From Podospora bellae-mahoneyi (Eukaryota; Ascomycota; Sordariomycetes; Sordariales; Podosporaceae), in NCBI RefSeq assembly GCF_035222275.1, contig NC_085886.1, forward strand, positions 620,001 through 684,000: a stretch of DNA of 64,000 nucleotides, in the 5' to 3' direction. The position numbers and the translations under genes were made by a program. Each line of letters begins with the position of its first letter. Position 1 is the first letter of the stretch. Below, one piece after another: positions 20,301-32,404 of the stretch. Below the pieces are notes generated by a model, which did not search any database, had not been told where the DNA came from, and saw only the letters and a list, made by a program, of their open reading frames with translations.

Positions 20301-23185
20301 GTTCCTCATTGACAAAGACGTCAAAAGCAGAACAATCAAAGATTTTGGGCACGTTCTTGATGATGCTCACCACGAGGTGCTGCACAAAGTAGTAGCGATT
20401 CTCAACAGCCTCGTTTCCACCGTGCTCGACCCATTCAACCCTTTGTCGGATCCGATCTTCGTACAAGCCGAGAACAAAGACCTTACCTTCAATGACGGTT
20501 CCCAGCAAGCCGGTTCTAAGAAACTCGGGCTCCACCATGGTCGGCGTGGCTTCGCCGGGGTTGAACTTGAAGGGCCGAGCATGGAAGATGGTTTCGGTAT
20601 GCTTCGGGAGTGCCCAGAAGCCACCCGACAACGATGGCGAGTCAACCCAGATTTCTCCCACCGTGTTGGGAGGTGCCAAAAGGGATGTTTCTGGATCCAC
20701 CACAGCGAGGGTGGCGTCAGGAATGGGATAGCCAAATGCCCCAACACGGATAGTACCTGGCTCATTGGCAGCTCGCTTTCTGGCTTCGTCTCCCATGGCG
20801 ATAACCACCACCTCATTGACCTTCAAGGCCTCCCTGTCAAGGAGGACCTCACTGAGCTCGGTCTTGGTGTGCTGCTGTGTGGCCGTCGTTGTCCCTTGTC
20901 CGAGTAGAGTGGAGAACCCCGTGGGAACTGTTGGTTTTTCTTCCTTCTCTTTTTCATCTTCCGAGTCTTCGCTCGACCCAATGTCAAGCTTCAGAGGGCA
21001 GCCCATCCTTTCTTCACCGCCTAGCCAGTCACGGACACTGATCACCATGCCGCCGTGTTCTGGGAGACAAAGCATGGGTGCCACAACCTCGTTTGGTCGA
21101 GTATTGCGCAGCGGGCGAAACCAACGATCGGCAAGAAGCTCGTTGAACTCGCTATCTACTGTCAACGTGTCGATGAAGCACGACTTGACGGTTTGAAAGT
21201 TGGGCTCCATACCCTTCTTGTAGTTTCGTGTAGCCATGGGGTCCGTCTGATAGTTGTAGGCGGCCCTTTTCAACCCCGGGTAGTCCGCGACCATGACCGT
21301 TGGCTTGTACTTGGTGATCAGATGGGCGTACAGTCCAGGGACTTCTATGGCTTTGTTTTCCAGCCATACAGTGGTGTGTCCGCCATATACGGCCAGTAAC
21401 ACGCCAAAAATCATGCCGATACCTTGCCGGGGGTCCAGATAGGAAAGCATGATCTCGCTGCTTGCCCCACCCCCTATTAACCGGCCATTCTTGTCCCGTA
21501 GGTTCTTGTTGAAGGTGTCTGCCGGTCCGTTTCTGGGAACAGTGGAGATGATGGCGCTAAGGCAAGCCAGCTGGTGCATGATGGTCCTGTGGCTCAGAAC
21601 CACGCCTCTGACATCACCTGTCGGGGCCCTGGAGAACTCGATGTAGGCCAGATCAGGGACCGTCAACGGGGGCGCGTCTTCCTTCTTCTTTGGGTGATAG
21701 CTGCCGAACTCATTCGTCTTCCACCACTCGACCCCCTTTGGCCAAGTAAGTTTCTGAGCGGTGATATCGCGCTGAAACGTCTTTAGATTGTTGTCTGTAG
21801 TCAGAGCCAGATGAGCTTGCGTCTGAGTAAGAATCATGTTCAGTTTCTGATAGTCTTGCAAGTCATTGATGGGTACAGCGACGACGCCTGCAATGAAGCA
21901 GCCAAGCAGAGCAATGGCAAAGTCAATGATTTCCGTGTCTCGGTATATAAGCGCGACACGATCGCCCCTATATAGCGAGCTCTTGTCACGGATGACTTGT
22001 GCCACCTTTTCGGCCCTCGACGCCAGCTTGTCCCACGTGATGGAAACCGTCTCTTTTCCCTTGCTGTCCAACACCCAGTAGGCCGGGGCCTTGGCTATCG
22101 TGCGGCCTCGGTGCCTTAGCACAGCGGCAATGTTTTCAAAATTGGACATTGGCGTGTGCTCATCATGTGCGTCGTGGATGGCAAACGGAACATCACGTGG
22201 CTCGAGGGGTAACAAATGGTTCAACACATCTGGTGGAGGCAGATCGCTTGCTGTTAGCATTGGAGGCGCAACAGCTACTGTTGGAGAAAAAGCATCGCTA
22301 GATGAGTATCGCTGTGGACCGCCATATTCTCCTCGCGCTTGCTGATCGTATGCTTGTTGTTGGCCAGCAAAGTCGGAAAAGTAGGCTTGAGATTCTAGGA
22401 GTGTCCTAGATCTGCCATCGTACGCTTGCTGTGGTGGCCCATCTCTGTAGACGCCATGCTGTTCAGGGTTGAAAGCGTAATCGCCCGAGACCATGGTCCC
22501 CGAACGAGTGGAGGTGTCGTTCATGGGAGCGGTTGATAGAAACAGAGAGTCGTGCTGGCGCATACTCGGACGGCTGTCGGCTATTGGATCATCAGAGCCC
22601 AAGTACGACCCTGGATGGGCATCTTGGTTCATCAGATACGGAGACTGAACCTGGCTCAGATAAGGGGAAATCTGAGGCTGGTTGTCTGTTGGTGACACGC
22701 GATGCTCAGGGGATATGGACGCTGGCGAGTGATACGTGTTGGCATTCAGAGCCGCCAGAGAGGCGGCCCGATGCCCATCGTCGCTGACATGAGGCGGTGG
22801 TGGATAGTAGTTGTTGTCGTCGTCGGGTGAATGAATCCGAAGCCCGCCCGCTCGTGGCTCTTGTTGCAACAGGTCGCCAATTCCATATTGCGAGAAGAGT
22901 TGGGTGCGTCGTTTTTGGTACCTGCAAGGGAGATGTCTCGGTCAACACGATGCCGGCACCAACTTTTATACGGACAGCTTTTTTTACCCTTTTTGCGTGA
23001 TGTCGCCCTCCTGATAAGCAGAGACAGACATGGTCAGCAGCTACTCCCAAGAATCTGGTACCAACCATCACAAGACTGCGCAGCGCAGGCAGTGGAACCT
23101 ATCACCAATTCAAAGAGCCACTCACTTCCAGCTCCCTCTCGAGCTCTTCCAGTTTGTCTTGCAGTTCGGGACTGAGTCCAGCCAT
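17384..23185 (-). CDS. dip2: DIP2 homologue: DMAP1-binding domain plus two AMP-binding (FAAL-like) domains
   Basis: Four exons: 23185-23126, 23010-22988, 22921-18305 and 18242-17384; introns of 115, 66 and 62 nt; 1852 aa. Exon 1 encodes MAGLSPELQDKLEELERELE, the start of a DMAP1-binding domain; a 23-nt microexon (EGDITQKG) and exon 3 (YQKRRTQLFSQYGIGDL) complete it. A disordered Ser/Pro/Tyr-rich stretch leads to two tandem adenylate-forming domains. The first has degenerate core motifs (PTGDVRGVVLSH; RTGLLG). The second keeps the RTGDLGF block. The last exon holds a helical segment (AYLASIVPVIVNAVLNEHQI) and a disordered Gln/Pro-rich tail. Fungal members include Cochliobolus CPS1 and yeast Cmr2; in yeast and animals DIP2 controls a subset of diacylglycerols. 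The length and the split N-terminus fit the family. Splice joins preserve frame throughout. Divergent from the zinc-finger-like gene. Confidence 0.93.
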
Positions 23186-24850
23186 GGCTGTAGTAGACAG
23201 GCGTATGCGATATGGAATGGATCGTTTGCCTTCGAGGCGCGCGCCGTTTGGCCGGAGAAGGCGCCCGGTATCCGTATACGTGCGCAAGATTTGCAGTCTC
23301 ACCCGACCAAGCGGCCGCAATGTGCAACTGCTAATGAGCGCAAGTGATGGTGGAGAGAGGTCAGATGTGGTCGTGTTGTGTTGTTTGGTCTAACCCTGGA
23401 CTCTACAACCGATGCTCTGTGTATGTGTAGTGTACACTATCTGTATGGGCTGCCAAGTGGTGGATGTTCGTGTATGCTGGCCTGTATAGGGGTTCTGATC
23501 GGCCGAGTTTCTTCGACCTGGCTCTTCAGGGTTGTGACGTGTGACGTAGTTCTGGATGGAAGCCCAGGAACACATTGCCGTCTCCAATCCACGGCGGGCA
23601 TGTCGCCAGATGGCGGGGCTGTCTTCTAACAGCTGACCAGCGATCCCCGGTTCACTTGCCCGCAAACCCCTGACCGGCCCCGTTTGTAGCGCAGGGTCTG
23701 CCAAGAGTTCTTGACAGGTCCTGCTTTGCTAATAAACTTAAAAGTACACTGGTTTTCCATGGACTTTGATCAACACTTTTCTGTCTGTTGGTTATTAGTC
23801 TCCTCACTATCGTTCCAGTTATCTATTTCTCAGTGCTTTTGTTAGTATTCGATCGGGAGAGACTCTAGCTTTGGTAGGTGGCTTCGATCCATCGGACCCG
23901 CGTCTTCAAGTCTCTCTCGGCGGGGTTTACAGTTTGCCCCACTTCATTCTCGGCGCCAAAGAACAGCCGATCCGGCACGAAAACCCACGCGGAAAGTGGG
24001 GCCACTCTCCCGACTGCAAAACTTCCAAAGCCTCTTGATCAAGAATTTTTGCAAAATCCATTCTCTTCCAGAAAACCACTTTTCGACGCAGCATCTGCTC
24101 TTCATGACATACGGAAGGGCACAAGATGTCTGTGATTAGAATATCATGCTAACTCGATAGTCACTTGCAGTATTGCCTACTCTTAGTATGTTCTTTCTTT
24201 TCCACAGTTTCTGCCCCCAGGCATCACAACATTTTCATGATGATATAAACGCAAACTCACAGACCTGTTCTGAAATTTTACATGTTGAGAGCACGCTTTA
24301 TTCAACTGACTCTATTCCCTTCCATCACAATATCATATCGAGATCGAAGTTGCAAAACTCTTGCTAACTCCTCTCCAGAATCGATACCCGTTCTTGTTCA
24401 TCACCAACCTTCTTTGTGCTTGCAAGCTTATTTTAAGCGTCATGGCAAGCCGTCAAAGGTACCCGAGAGCCGAGTCTCTGGCTTTGTTCTCGCGGTTCCT
24501 ATTGTCTCTAGACTAAAAATACACGAGTTTTTCTCGACTACAATGCCATTCTTAGCCCACACCACCACCATGCCTTTGATGCTATAGTCTAGCAAGTTTC
24601 ATGTCCTCGTCTTTGTGCCAGGTATAAGTCCTGTGTGTTGCTGTGCATATATAATAGTCGACTACTTCTCCCAGACAACTCGATTTTATTCGCTTCATAT
24701 CATTTGTTTCTCTCCATTCTTTTCGTATATTCAAGGGATCTCGAGGCACAGCTTCTTGTGTTCTTCGAAATCCTCATCATCATCAACTAGAACACTCTCT
24801 CAAGTATTGCAGGCGATACTTTTCACACTCGTACCCCATCAACCACCAAA
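23186..24850. other. Divergent promoter region, DIP2 and zinc-finger-like gene
   Basis: About 1.7 kb. The right half, from about 23700, is AT-rich and then pyrimidine-rich up to 24850, which suggests a long 5' leader for the rightward gene. No coding sequence supported. Confidence 0.5.
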
Positions 24851-26794
24851 ATGGATACCACCCTCGGATTAGAGTATGGTCATGATGACCTCTTCTCCAA
24901 CTACGTTGACGATGTCTATGACTCGATCTACCCGGACTTGGACTCATCGGAGACCACATCTCAACCTACTCTCACACTCCCGGAGGTTGCCCAGAACCCT
25001 CCCACCACTGAAACTGCTCAGCGGAACACTTTCATCTTTGGTTCCGATAACAACACCATCATTCAAAACACTGCTCAGCAGGTGTGGAACTCTAACGCCA
25101 TGAATTCTTTCTACGATATCTTTAGGGCTCCCTCCCCGGTTTCCGGTAACACCCAAGACCTCGTCACTGAAACCCCTGCAACTCAAAACCTCATGGGCCC
25201 TCAAAACAAGCCTCGAACCCTGTCGGACAAGCTTCGCCAGGGCAAGAAGATCATTCTCAGCTGCAGGAACGACGGAAAGGTCAAGAACGAGGATCCTGCC
25301 GACATCTACGAGAAGCCCCCCACTGTTCAAGCCTGGGGCCCTCTTATCAAGCACGCTAGGGTTACTGAACATCTCTTTGAGTACTGCAGGTATTACGTCG
25401 AGTTGAATCCGGCCAAGCGATTCACCCAGGATGAACTCATCCTCTTCATGAAGGGTACTGGGTGCCCCAACCCGGAGAGAAAACTCACCCTTTGGATCCA
25501 GAACTCACCTTCTCAGGTCAACGGCCGGTATGCCATGGGCGGTAACTCCGCCAAGTGCCGGTATAAGCATTGCCCCGGTAAGTTTACCATCTGGAAGGGC
25601 TTTCTCCGAATTGCCTTTGATGAGTTCTCCGACAAGACCGGTCTCCATCTCGACCCCTTTCACAATGCAGGCTACATGCATCTTCACTGCTTTGAAAAGA
25701 TTTTTGATCTTGCCTACCTTATTCACTACGGCGCTGCCCAGCATGGATTTCAAATCAAGCCCGATGTGCGGACCTTCCCCATCGAGTCCAGAAATCCCAT
25801 GTCTCTACTCCGCGATCACCCCCAGATGCTCAATGCCTACTATCAATGGCTGCGGGACAACAAGCAGCGCTGTGATCTACTCTTTATGGCACAGGCTGAC
25901 CATGACGGCTTCCGTATCCCTAGCCCACCTTCTCACCACACTACCCTCGGGTACAAGCTCACCATGTACCACCTTTCCCATGAGGTATCGCACAGGGTGA
26001 ATATGCGTGAAAACCGCGGTGGTGCACACATTGGTATTCACAAGGGTAATCTGGAACGTTTCATGCACATCAAAGCCAAGATGCGGGATGGAAAAAACAA
26101 CGTCAACAAGCGGCGGTCCCGTGATGATGACAAGGAGGAGGAGGAAGGCGACACTCAGGATAGCATTACTTACAACCCTAGGCCTACCAAGAGGCCTAGG
26201 GGTCGCAAGGTTGCTTCCATCGACACCGCCGTCGACTCTACTCCTACTCCGGTCAACATCCCCTTCAACACTGACCTCAACACCAACCCCATTGTTATGG
26301 GTAACTTCAATTACCAGACCCCTGACTTCAACATGATGGGGATGGAGATGGGGATGGAGATGGGGATGGGGAATCTCACCGGCTTCCCGCTCAACTTCAG
26401 CACCTACTCGGTCATTGCTAACCCACAGCAGCGCATCCTTCCTACCACCGCAATTTCCCCCACCACTCTCCAATCCCCCGGACCTCGCACGCGCCTTAGA
26501 AGCCGTGAGATGTCCACCTCCCTCGTCGGCTTCCTCAACACTCACCCCAATCTCACCCTTACTCAAGCCCAGGAGATCGGTGCAGCTATCGCCGACGAGC
26601 CCTCTTACATCCAGGACAATATCCTCTCGGCTGTTCAGCCTGAGACGGCCAACACCCTCCTGCGGGATGGGATTGTCCCGGAGGTGGAGAGCAAGATCAA
26701 GAAGCTGAATAAAAGGCAGCTGAAGGATCTGGAGAGGGTGATTGAGAGGATTGAGAAGAATGGCAATATGACGAGGGCTTCGAGTATGTGGTAG
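24851..26794 (+). CDS. Uncharacterised protein with a PARP-zinc-finger-like Cys/His block
   Basis: Intronless 647-aa frame; the ATG at 24851 follows caccaaa. The N-terminal 110 residues are acidic and Asn/Thr-rich. A conserved-looking core (about 115-420) includes a Lys/Arg-rich segment, then Cys236-x4-Cys241 followed about 35 residues later by GYMHLHCFE with His277 and Cys280. The spacing and the aromatic residue after the last Cys recall PARP-type zinc fingers (C-x2-C...H-x2-C), but the first pair is spaced differently, so this is only a resemblance. A basic, nuclear-localisation-like stretch (NKRRSRDDDKEEEEGD, then PTKRPRGRK) follows, then a Met/Gly repeat (MGMEMGMEMGMG), and a C-terminal helical segment with a Lys/Arg-rich amphipathic end. 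A nuclear, DNA-associated role is inferred from composition. I do not recognise the family name. Ends in AT-rich sequence. Confidence 0.75.
   Translation: MDTTLGLEYGHDDLFSNYVDDVYDSIYPDLDSSETTSQPTLTLPEVAQNPPTTETAQRNTFIFGSDNNTIIQNTAQQVWNSNAMNSFYDIFRAPSPVSGNTQDLVTETPATQNLMGPQNKPRTLSDKLRQGKKIILSCRNDGKVKNEDPADIYEKPPTVQAWGPLIKHARVTEHLFEYCRYYVELNPAKRFTQDELILFMKGTGCPNPERKLTLWIQNSPSQVNGRYAMGGNSAKCRYKHCPGKFTIWKGFLRIAFDEFSDKTGLHLDPFHNAGYMHLHCFEKIFDLAYLIHYGAAQHGFQIKPDVRTFPIESRNPMSLLRDHPQMLNAYYQWLRDNKQRCDLLFMAQADHDGFRIPSPPSHHTTLGYKLTMYHLSHEVSHRVNMRENRGGAHIGIHKGNLERFMHIKAKMRDGKNNVNKRRSRDDDKEEEEGDTQDSITYNPRPTKRPRGRKVASIDTAVDSTPTPVNIPFNTDLNTNPIVMGNFNYQTPDFNMMGMEMGMEMGMGNLTGFPLNFSTYSVIANPQQRILPTTAISPTTLQSPGPRTRLRSREMSTSLVGFLNTHPNLTLTQAQEIGAAIADEPSYIQDNILSAVQPETANTLLRDGIVPEVESKIKKLNKRQLKDLERVIERIEKNGNMTRASSMW
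26332..26371 (+). repeat. In-frame ATGGGGATGGAG-type tandem repeat
   Basis: Short G/A-rich tandem units coding Met-Gly-Met-Glu repeats within the zinc-finger-like protein gene. Confidence 0.8.
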
Positions 26795-29013
26795 TTCCAC
26801 ATCTCTTACTCCATCTTCTTTCCCCATTTTTTCTCACGCGAATCTCTCTTTCGTTGTACCCTCAATGGGTTGTGGTAGGTTGTAGATCGTAGACACAGAC
26901 GAAAAAAATAGCCACGTAAACGTAGAAAAAAAAGGATACGGATATATATACATAATGGTATTGGGAAATAATAATGTTTCATAATCTTTTATAATTTTGC
27001 TCAGAGAACTGCTCATGTGGAAATGTGAATTAACTTGCCGTCCCCTTGCACTTGTAGTTAGGACCTTTGATGATAGAGTGTACTACTTACTTACTGTCTT
27101 ACTTACCTACCTACGGCCAGCTGTGTAGCTCGAGATGAAGCAGCATATTCGTGGTCCCTGGTTTCATGTGAGGCTAAGGGTGCCAGCCAGTACATACTCA
27201 CACAACACCACTCGGTGAGCTTGATATGCCGTGACTTCCCCACACAACCAACCCCTCAGTAGTCATGACGCCCATTGGGGTTTTTTTGGTCGAATATTGT
27301 CAGATTGTTCGGGGAACACTGGTTCGATCATGTTGGACAATCCGAATGGGTCGACATATTCGCTGTCTGGAGAAGAAGGCTGGACAAATCGGAGATCCCA
27401 CTGCTTGACTCTGGTCGATGCCCCCTGTTTTTACACTGTAGATAATGCAAAATATGAGGGAGGACATATCGCACTATTGAATGTTGCCTTGGCCGGTGAG
27501 AGCGAGAAGCCTCTCGTTGATCGGGGGTGCGCATGTTGGCGTCACAATTTGCTTGGATGGGATGCTGATAAACTCGGTCACATGCAGACTGGGTATCTAT
27601 CTACCTAGCCAAGGTGTAAAAATGTATCACAGATAATATCGTAACTCTCACCTCGATCGAGTGGCATGGGATGCACCAGGAGAACGAGATGTGGGCGGTT
27701 GAATGAATGCACAGGACCCGCCGCCTTGCATCGGGAATGCAGCCCCCCCAACCCTCTCCCACCAACGGCATCCCCGAAGACAACCCCCGCCATGCCATAC
27801 ACACCCCGGGCCTTCCATTCAACGTCACCACCACCGATCGAGCTCCCCCGGAATCTTCCAACGTCGTCCTCCAAGGCGCTAGTCGACGATAACGACACCC
27901 CTGAAACCTGGATAGACATTCGGATTCGTAAGGCGAAACGGGACACGGATTATAAGATCAAGCCCTAAATTCCCGGCTGCCACTAGCTTCCGCCCGCGTC
28001 CTGCCTGGACCGAAAGCCAAGTTTGCGCAACAATGGAGGGGCATAGGGACACTTTTGTTGCCTTGCCAGAGCGGCCTCGCCGGCAGGTGAAAGAACTTAG
28101 GAACCCTCCTCTTCCCACCGGGGCGCGCTGAATACCTGCGGTAGGGTAGGTACCAATTGGGAAGTCCCATCCCGTTTTCTATAATAGTCCGATGGACCTC
28201 TCTCTCCTCTTACGATTAATCATCCTGGACTCTACACCTCATTCTCGATCAACACTCAAACTCGCCCGCCCCCATTGCAGCAATACCTACCGTCGTGCCG
28301 CCGTCGAGCATTTGGACCTACTACTGCAGGGGAACGGCAGAGGCCAGCCCCAAAGAAACGTCTGCGGTTTGGGAACAAGCGGCCTGTTCCTCAAAAAAGC
28401 CACGGCACTGGAACGGCGCCATTCGAGAAAAGCCTCTCTGTCTGCGCTCCAACATAAAACGGTCCCTCGCCTTCCACGGCCAATTCCTTTTCCCTAGAAG
28501 ACTTCCATTGTCTTGTCCGATATACAAGCTACAAGTTCAGGGGGTTAAGAAAAGGGTATTGTCTTACCCACCGGGTTCAGCTCTTCAAAAACCCACCCGA
28601 GACCCAACCTACCTTACAGCAGCACCATCTCACCGGACCCGGCTTCCTGCATTGCAGCAGGGGAATCCCGCATCACCTTTTCCCACCCCCCAACCACCTT
28701 ACGGTATCATCCTATCGCATCGCATCGCCACCAGCAGCAGCACACACGCTCAGCGAACAAACGGTCGCGGAATTCCCGATTGCTACACACAATCTATCTG
28801 CTGGTTCCTCGCAACCTGGATCCTGGGATTCACAGGCCAGGCAGGCAGGCAAAAGCCATTCGCACTGCGACCCACCCTTTTCTAATCTCTATCTACACAC
28901 GCCCACCAACCCGCCGCATAAACACCGGAGAGGTATCCGATCTCCCGACCTGAATCATTGTCGTATCTTCCAGGTTCCTTCTTACCACACAGCGTGCCAG
29001 CAAAACCGAGCTG
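26795..29013. other. Intergenic space and phosphodiesterase leader
   Basis: About 2.2 kb. It holds a run of CTTA/CCTA units near 27084-27116. A C-ending-codon frame lies at 27737-27892 (annotated separately). The last kilobase before 29014 is C-rich and is probably the transcribed leader of the phosphodiesterase gene. Confidence 0.45.
27737..27892 (+). CDS. Possible 51-codon peptide or leader frame
   Basis: ATG at 27737, stop at 27890-27892. Most codons end in C, which matches the real genes nearby better than intergenic frames do. The sequence (from MQPPQPSPTNGIPEDN) is Pro/Thr/Asn-rich with no motif. It lies about 1.1 kb upstream of the phosphodiesterase start, so it could be an upstream ORF, an exon of an unrecognised gene, or chance. 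Confidence 0.22.
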   Translation: MQPPQPSPTNGIPEDNPRHAIHTPGLPFNVTTTDRAPPESSNVVLQGASRR

Positions 29014-31742
29014 ATGGGGGGCGGAGGAGGAACTGAGGTCGCAAATGGGGAGGAGGCTGTTGTTTCTGCCACGCACAACAACACCAATGCTGGAGATGAT
29101 GCAGCACAGCAACAACAACAACCTGCGCTGCATGTCATTGTTCTTGTGAGTTGGTTATTCCTATTGTCTTCATCATCATATCTGGAGTTTTCTCTTTGGT
29201 CTTCCTTTTCCTTCAGTTTGTTTTTATTTTATTTTCATACTCATCTTTCCCTCACCCATGTCTTGGCCGATCTTACCTCCGGTTGCTGGTCGTCAACCTT
29301 GTCCAGCTTCGGGGGGGTCCACTGAAGGAAGTTCAGCTCCACACGATTAAACTGGCTGGACCCCACCAACATTCAGCCCACCAAGACCGCCTGCCCCTCC
29401 CCCTCCCTCTGAAGGGTAAATCTCATGCACCTACCCGCGACCCCCAGGGCAGTCTCTGTTCTCGAACAAGCCAACAAAGACCACGGAGAGAACAAAGCCA
29501 CAGGCACAGATGTTGTTGTCTGGTTCAGTCTGTGTTGCGTCATGGAACACCCCATGACTCTTGGGCCAGTGACAAAGAATGCTTTGTCGTTCCATCTTAC
29601 TCGCTGATCCAGCTTGGTCTCAGCGCGGTGGTGGCTTGCTCGATTCCACTCTGTCGGGTCGCTGGGGTTGTTGGGCCATGAAAGACATGTTGCGGCTTCT
29701 AGACTGGTCTTTTTTTCTTCTTCTTTTTTTTCTACGACTTCTATACTGTTTACTTTTTTGTCTCTCATGCTTGTGCAAATGTAAATAATAGCTAATATGT
29801 GTTTTGTACGTAGGGCTCGGGAGGCGGGCCGTTCGAAAATAATGTCACCTCGTTCTTAGTACGGTCTGTCTCGTCAAAATGGGGCAGGAGTTCGGTTGTT
29901 GCTTTTGATGCTGGTGTTCATCTGGGGGCTATCGCGAAGATATTGGAGGACACCCAACCAATGACGCTGACACAGGAGTCGCTTCCACATACTCTGACTA
30001 CCGGTCCTTTTGCCGGACTCGAGATCAATAATGTCAGCCCCAAGGCGAACGCCCTTGATATTGTGCAGGACTTGGTCGAGACCTATGTCATCAGCCACCC
30101 GCACCTGGACCACATTGCTGGTTTGGTCGTCAACACTGCTGGCATGCGCCGACCCAAGAGGCTAGCCGGTCTTCCAGTGACGATAGAGGGGTTCAAGAAA
30201 CACATTTTCAACAATATCATCTGGCCAAATTTGAGCGACGAGAACAACGGCCACGGGCTGATTACTTACATGAGGCTGGTGGAGGGTGGCTCTCCAGCTC
30301 TCGGGGAGGGGGACACCAGAGGCTATCTCGAGATAGGCGATGGCCTAGCCATCAAAGTCTTCAGCGTCAGCCACGGCCACTGTGTAGAGAAACACAGCCA
30401 TCGAGGCAGCACAACCAGCATGCGACACGGCAGCTTCGACGCCTCTTCCCTCGGCCCGGCGTCGTTCGATCTCAGAGGTAGCATGTCCGGCCGCCGCTCC
30501 CCCAGCAGGTCAATAGCCCTAGGCCTCAACCACCCCGGCACGAGCATCTCCCTCCCCCCATTCATCCAGCTCCAACAACAAGAACGCGCCCAATCAGTCG
30601 CTCCCGGCCGAACCTCTTCCCTGTCTGACCGACTCCCCCTCGAAGAATCCTACTGCGTCTACGACAGCTCGGCCTACTTCTTCCAGCACGTCCCCACCGG
30701 AAGGGAAATCCTCATGTTTGGCGACGTCGAGCCCGACAGCGAAAGCCTCACGCCCCGCAACCTATTCGTCTGGCAGATTGCCGCGCCCAAGATCGCGGCG
30801 GGGAAATTAACAGCCATTTTTATCGAGTGCAGTTATGACAACTCTGTCACCCGGGACAGGTTATACGGCCACCTGGCACCGAGATATCTCGCCGAAGAAA
30901 TGACGGCTCTCGCAAAGGAGGTTTTGGCAGCGAAAAACGCGCCCCCTGCACCACCACCACCGCAGACATACCCTTCTTCTCGAAGACCAAGCCATGCTTC
31001 TGTCATGCCTAAATCCCGAAGGGCAAGCCACACGGAGAATGTGCTCTATCCTCAGAGCAGAAGGGGTAGCATAACCAGTGCCCCGGCTGCCGACACCAAA
31101 AAACGGAAGAGGGAAGCCGGTGGTGTTTCGGGATTGGAAGATGGGGCGAGCATACAGCTGTCCAAAAGAAAAAGTACACCCCAGCCGCAGGCCAAAACGG
31201 AGGGGACGGGGGCGGGGAACACAAAGCAGCCGGAAAAGGAGGACCATCCCATATCACCGAGGACGGTGCAGCCTAATCGTCGGGCTGTAGATGGCACCGT
31301 TCCACAAGATTACTTTTTGCAGGGTGGGAATTATCAGGGGGGTGGAAACCAACCACCCACACCGCACCTGGCGACCCCAACGGGGGAGTTGAGCTTGTCG
31401 GACGTCGAACCTGCTGGTGTCCGACCCCCCCAGGAGGATGTCAACATGCAGGAGGGCCCGGCGACGCCGCTGAGCAACGACCCCCATGCTACACTGGCCG
31501 AGTCGGTAGAAGGAGATGGCGACGACGAAAACCAAGACAAGGAGATGATGGAAGAGGAGAATGAGCTGAGAGGGCTGTTGAGGGGGTTGAAGGTGGTGAT
31601 TATACATGTCAAGGACAAGTTGGGGGAGGACGGGGTGGAGGCGAGGGAGGTTATACAAGAGGAACTGAGGGAGGTGGAGAGGGGGTTGGGGTTGGGGTGT
31701 GAGTTTGTTGTCTGTAGGCAGGGGGATAGTTTGTTTTTATAG
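29014..31742 (+). CDS. pde1: Class II 3',5'-cyclic-nucleotide phosphodiesterase
   Basis: Two exons, 29014-29145 and 29814-31742, giving 686 aa. The join reads ALHVIVL then GSGGGPFENNVTSFLVRS, the glycine-rich N-terminal block of the yeast Pde1/class II family. The metal-binding signature SHPHLDHIAGLV lies at about residues 138-149 (HPHLDH at 139-144), and a later SHGHCVEKH block supplies further metal ligands. This metallo-beta-lactamase-like fold hydrolyses cAMP to 5'-AMP and tunes PKA signalling. Large low-complexity inserts (Ser/Pro/Arg-rich, about 165-250 and 360-520) separate and follow the core blocks and make the protein longer than yeast Pde1. The intron (29146-29813, 668 nt, gtgagt...acgtag) is far longer than others in the window. 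Identification is firm; the N-terminal exon is supported by the exact continuation of the motif. Confidence 0.92.
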
Positions 31743-32404
31743 GCATGATGTGATGATATGTATGAGGGATGAATGGTACTGATGGGTTTGATTATAATGG
31801 CAAATCATGATGGAATTTTGCAAACGTAAAGATGTATTACGGGATATGTGGTGATGATCCGGGTGAGCGGGGGATCATCACTGTGTCTGCTTGCGCTTCC
31901 CTCCTCTTGGCAATTTTACATGATACCCATTCTTCATTGGGTTTTGGAGGTTTTAATCGGGAGGGTAGGAGGGTAGGTTACTTTGTGCAATATTGTACAA
32001 GATTGTTTTCAACATGTCTTTCCACGTTATAATGCAAAATGGGATTGAAGTAAATATAAATGATACTAGGTATATATAAATAAAGTAGGTAGGCACTAAA
32101 TATCCAAAGGTAACCAACCTCTTCCCCCCGCCGAATATGTCGGATGATGATGACGATGATGATGATGATGATGATGATATGACTAAAAAACAATGCTTTG
32201 TTCCGCCCCCTGTTTTTGTGCCGTCCGTTGACCCCAACCAATCCTAACCTCCCCTGTTTGTTTATCTTGTGTAAATCACAAAAGATCTCGACAATATAAA
32301 TAACCTCCCGAAACGCCTTTGCAATGGTATAATCCCCCCTCTTCCCTTTCCCCAACCTTATTACTTTTGATATCCCCTTATCCCGCCGGGCTCCAAATCC
32401 AAAA
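31743..32404. other. Convergent 3' intergenic space
   Basis: AT-rich 3' regions of two convergent genes. It contains the GAT repeat at 32143-32178. No supported gene. Confidence 0.55.
32143..32178. repeat. GAT trinucleotide microsatellite
   Basis: Twelve GAT-type units with a single GAC interruption, in the convergent intergenic space. Confidence 0.9.

Noticed and set aside
28295-28885. A 196-codon plus-strand frame upstream of the phosphodiesterase gene
   Set aside because: Starts at a non-ATG codon, has no domain, and lies in probable leader sequence.
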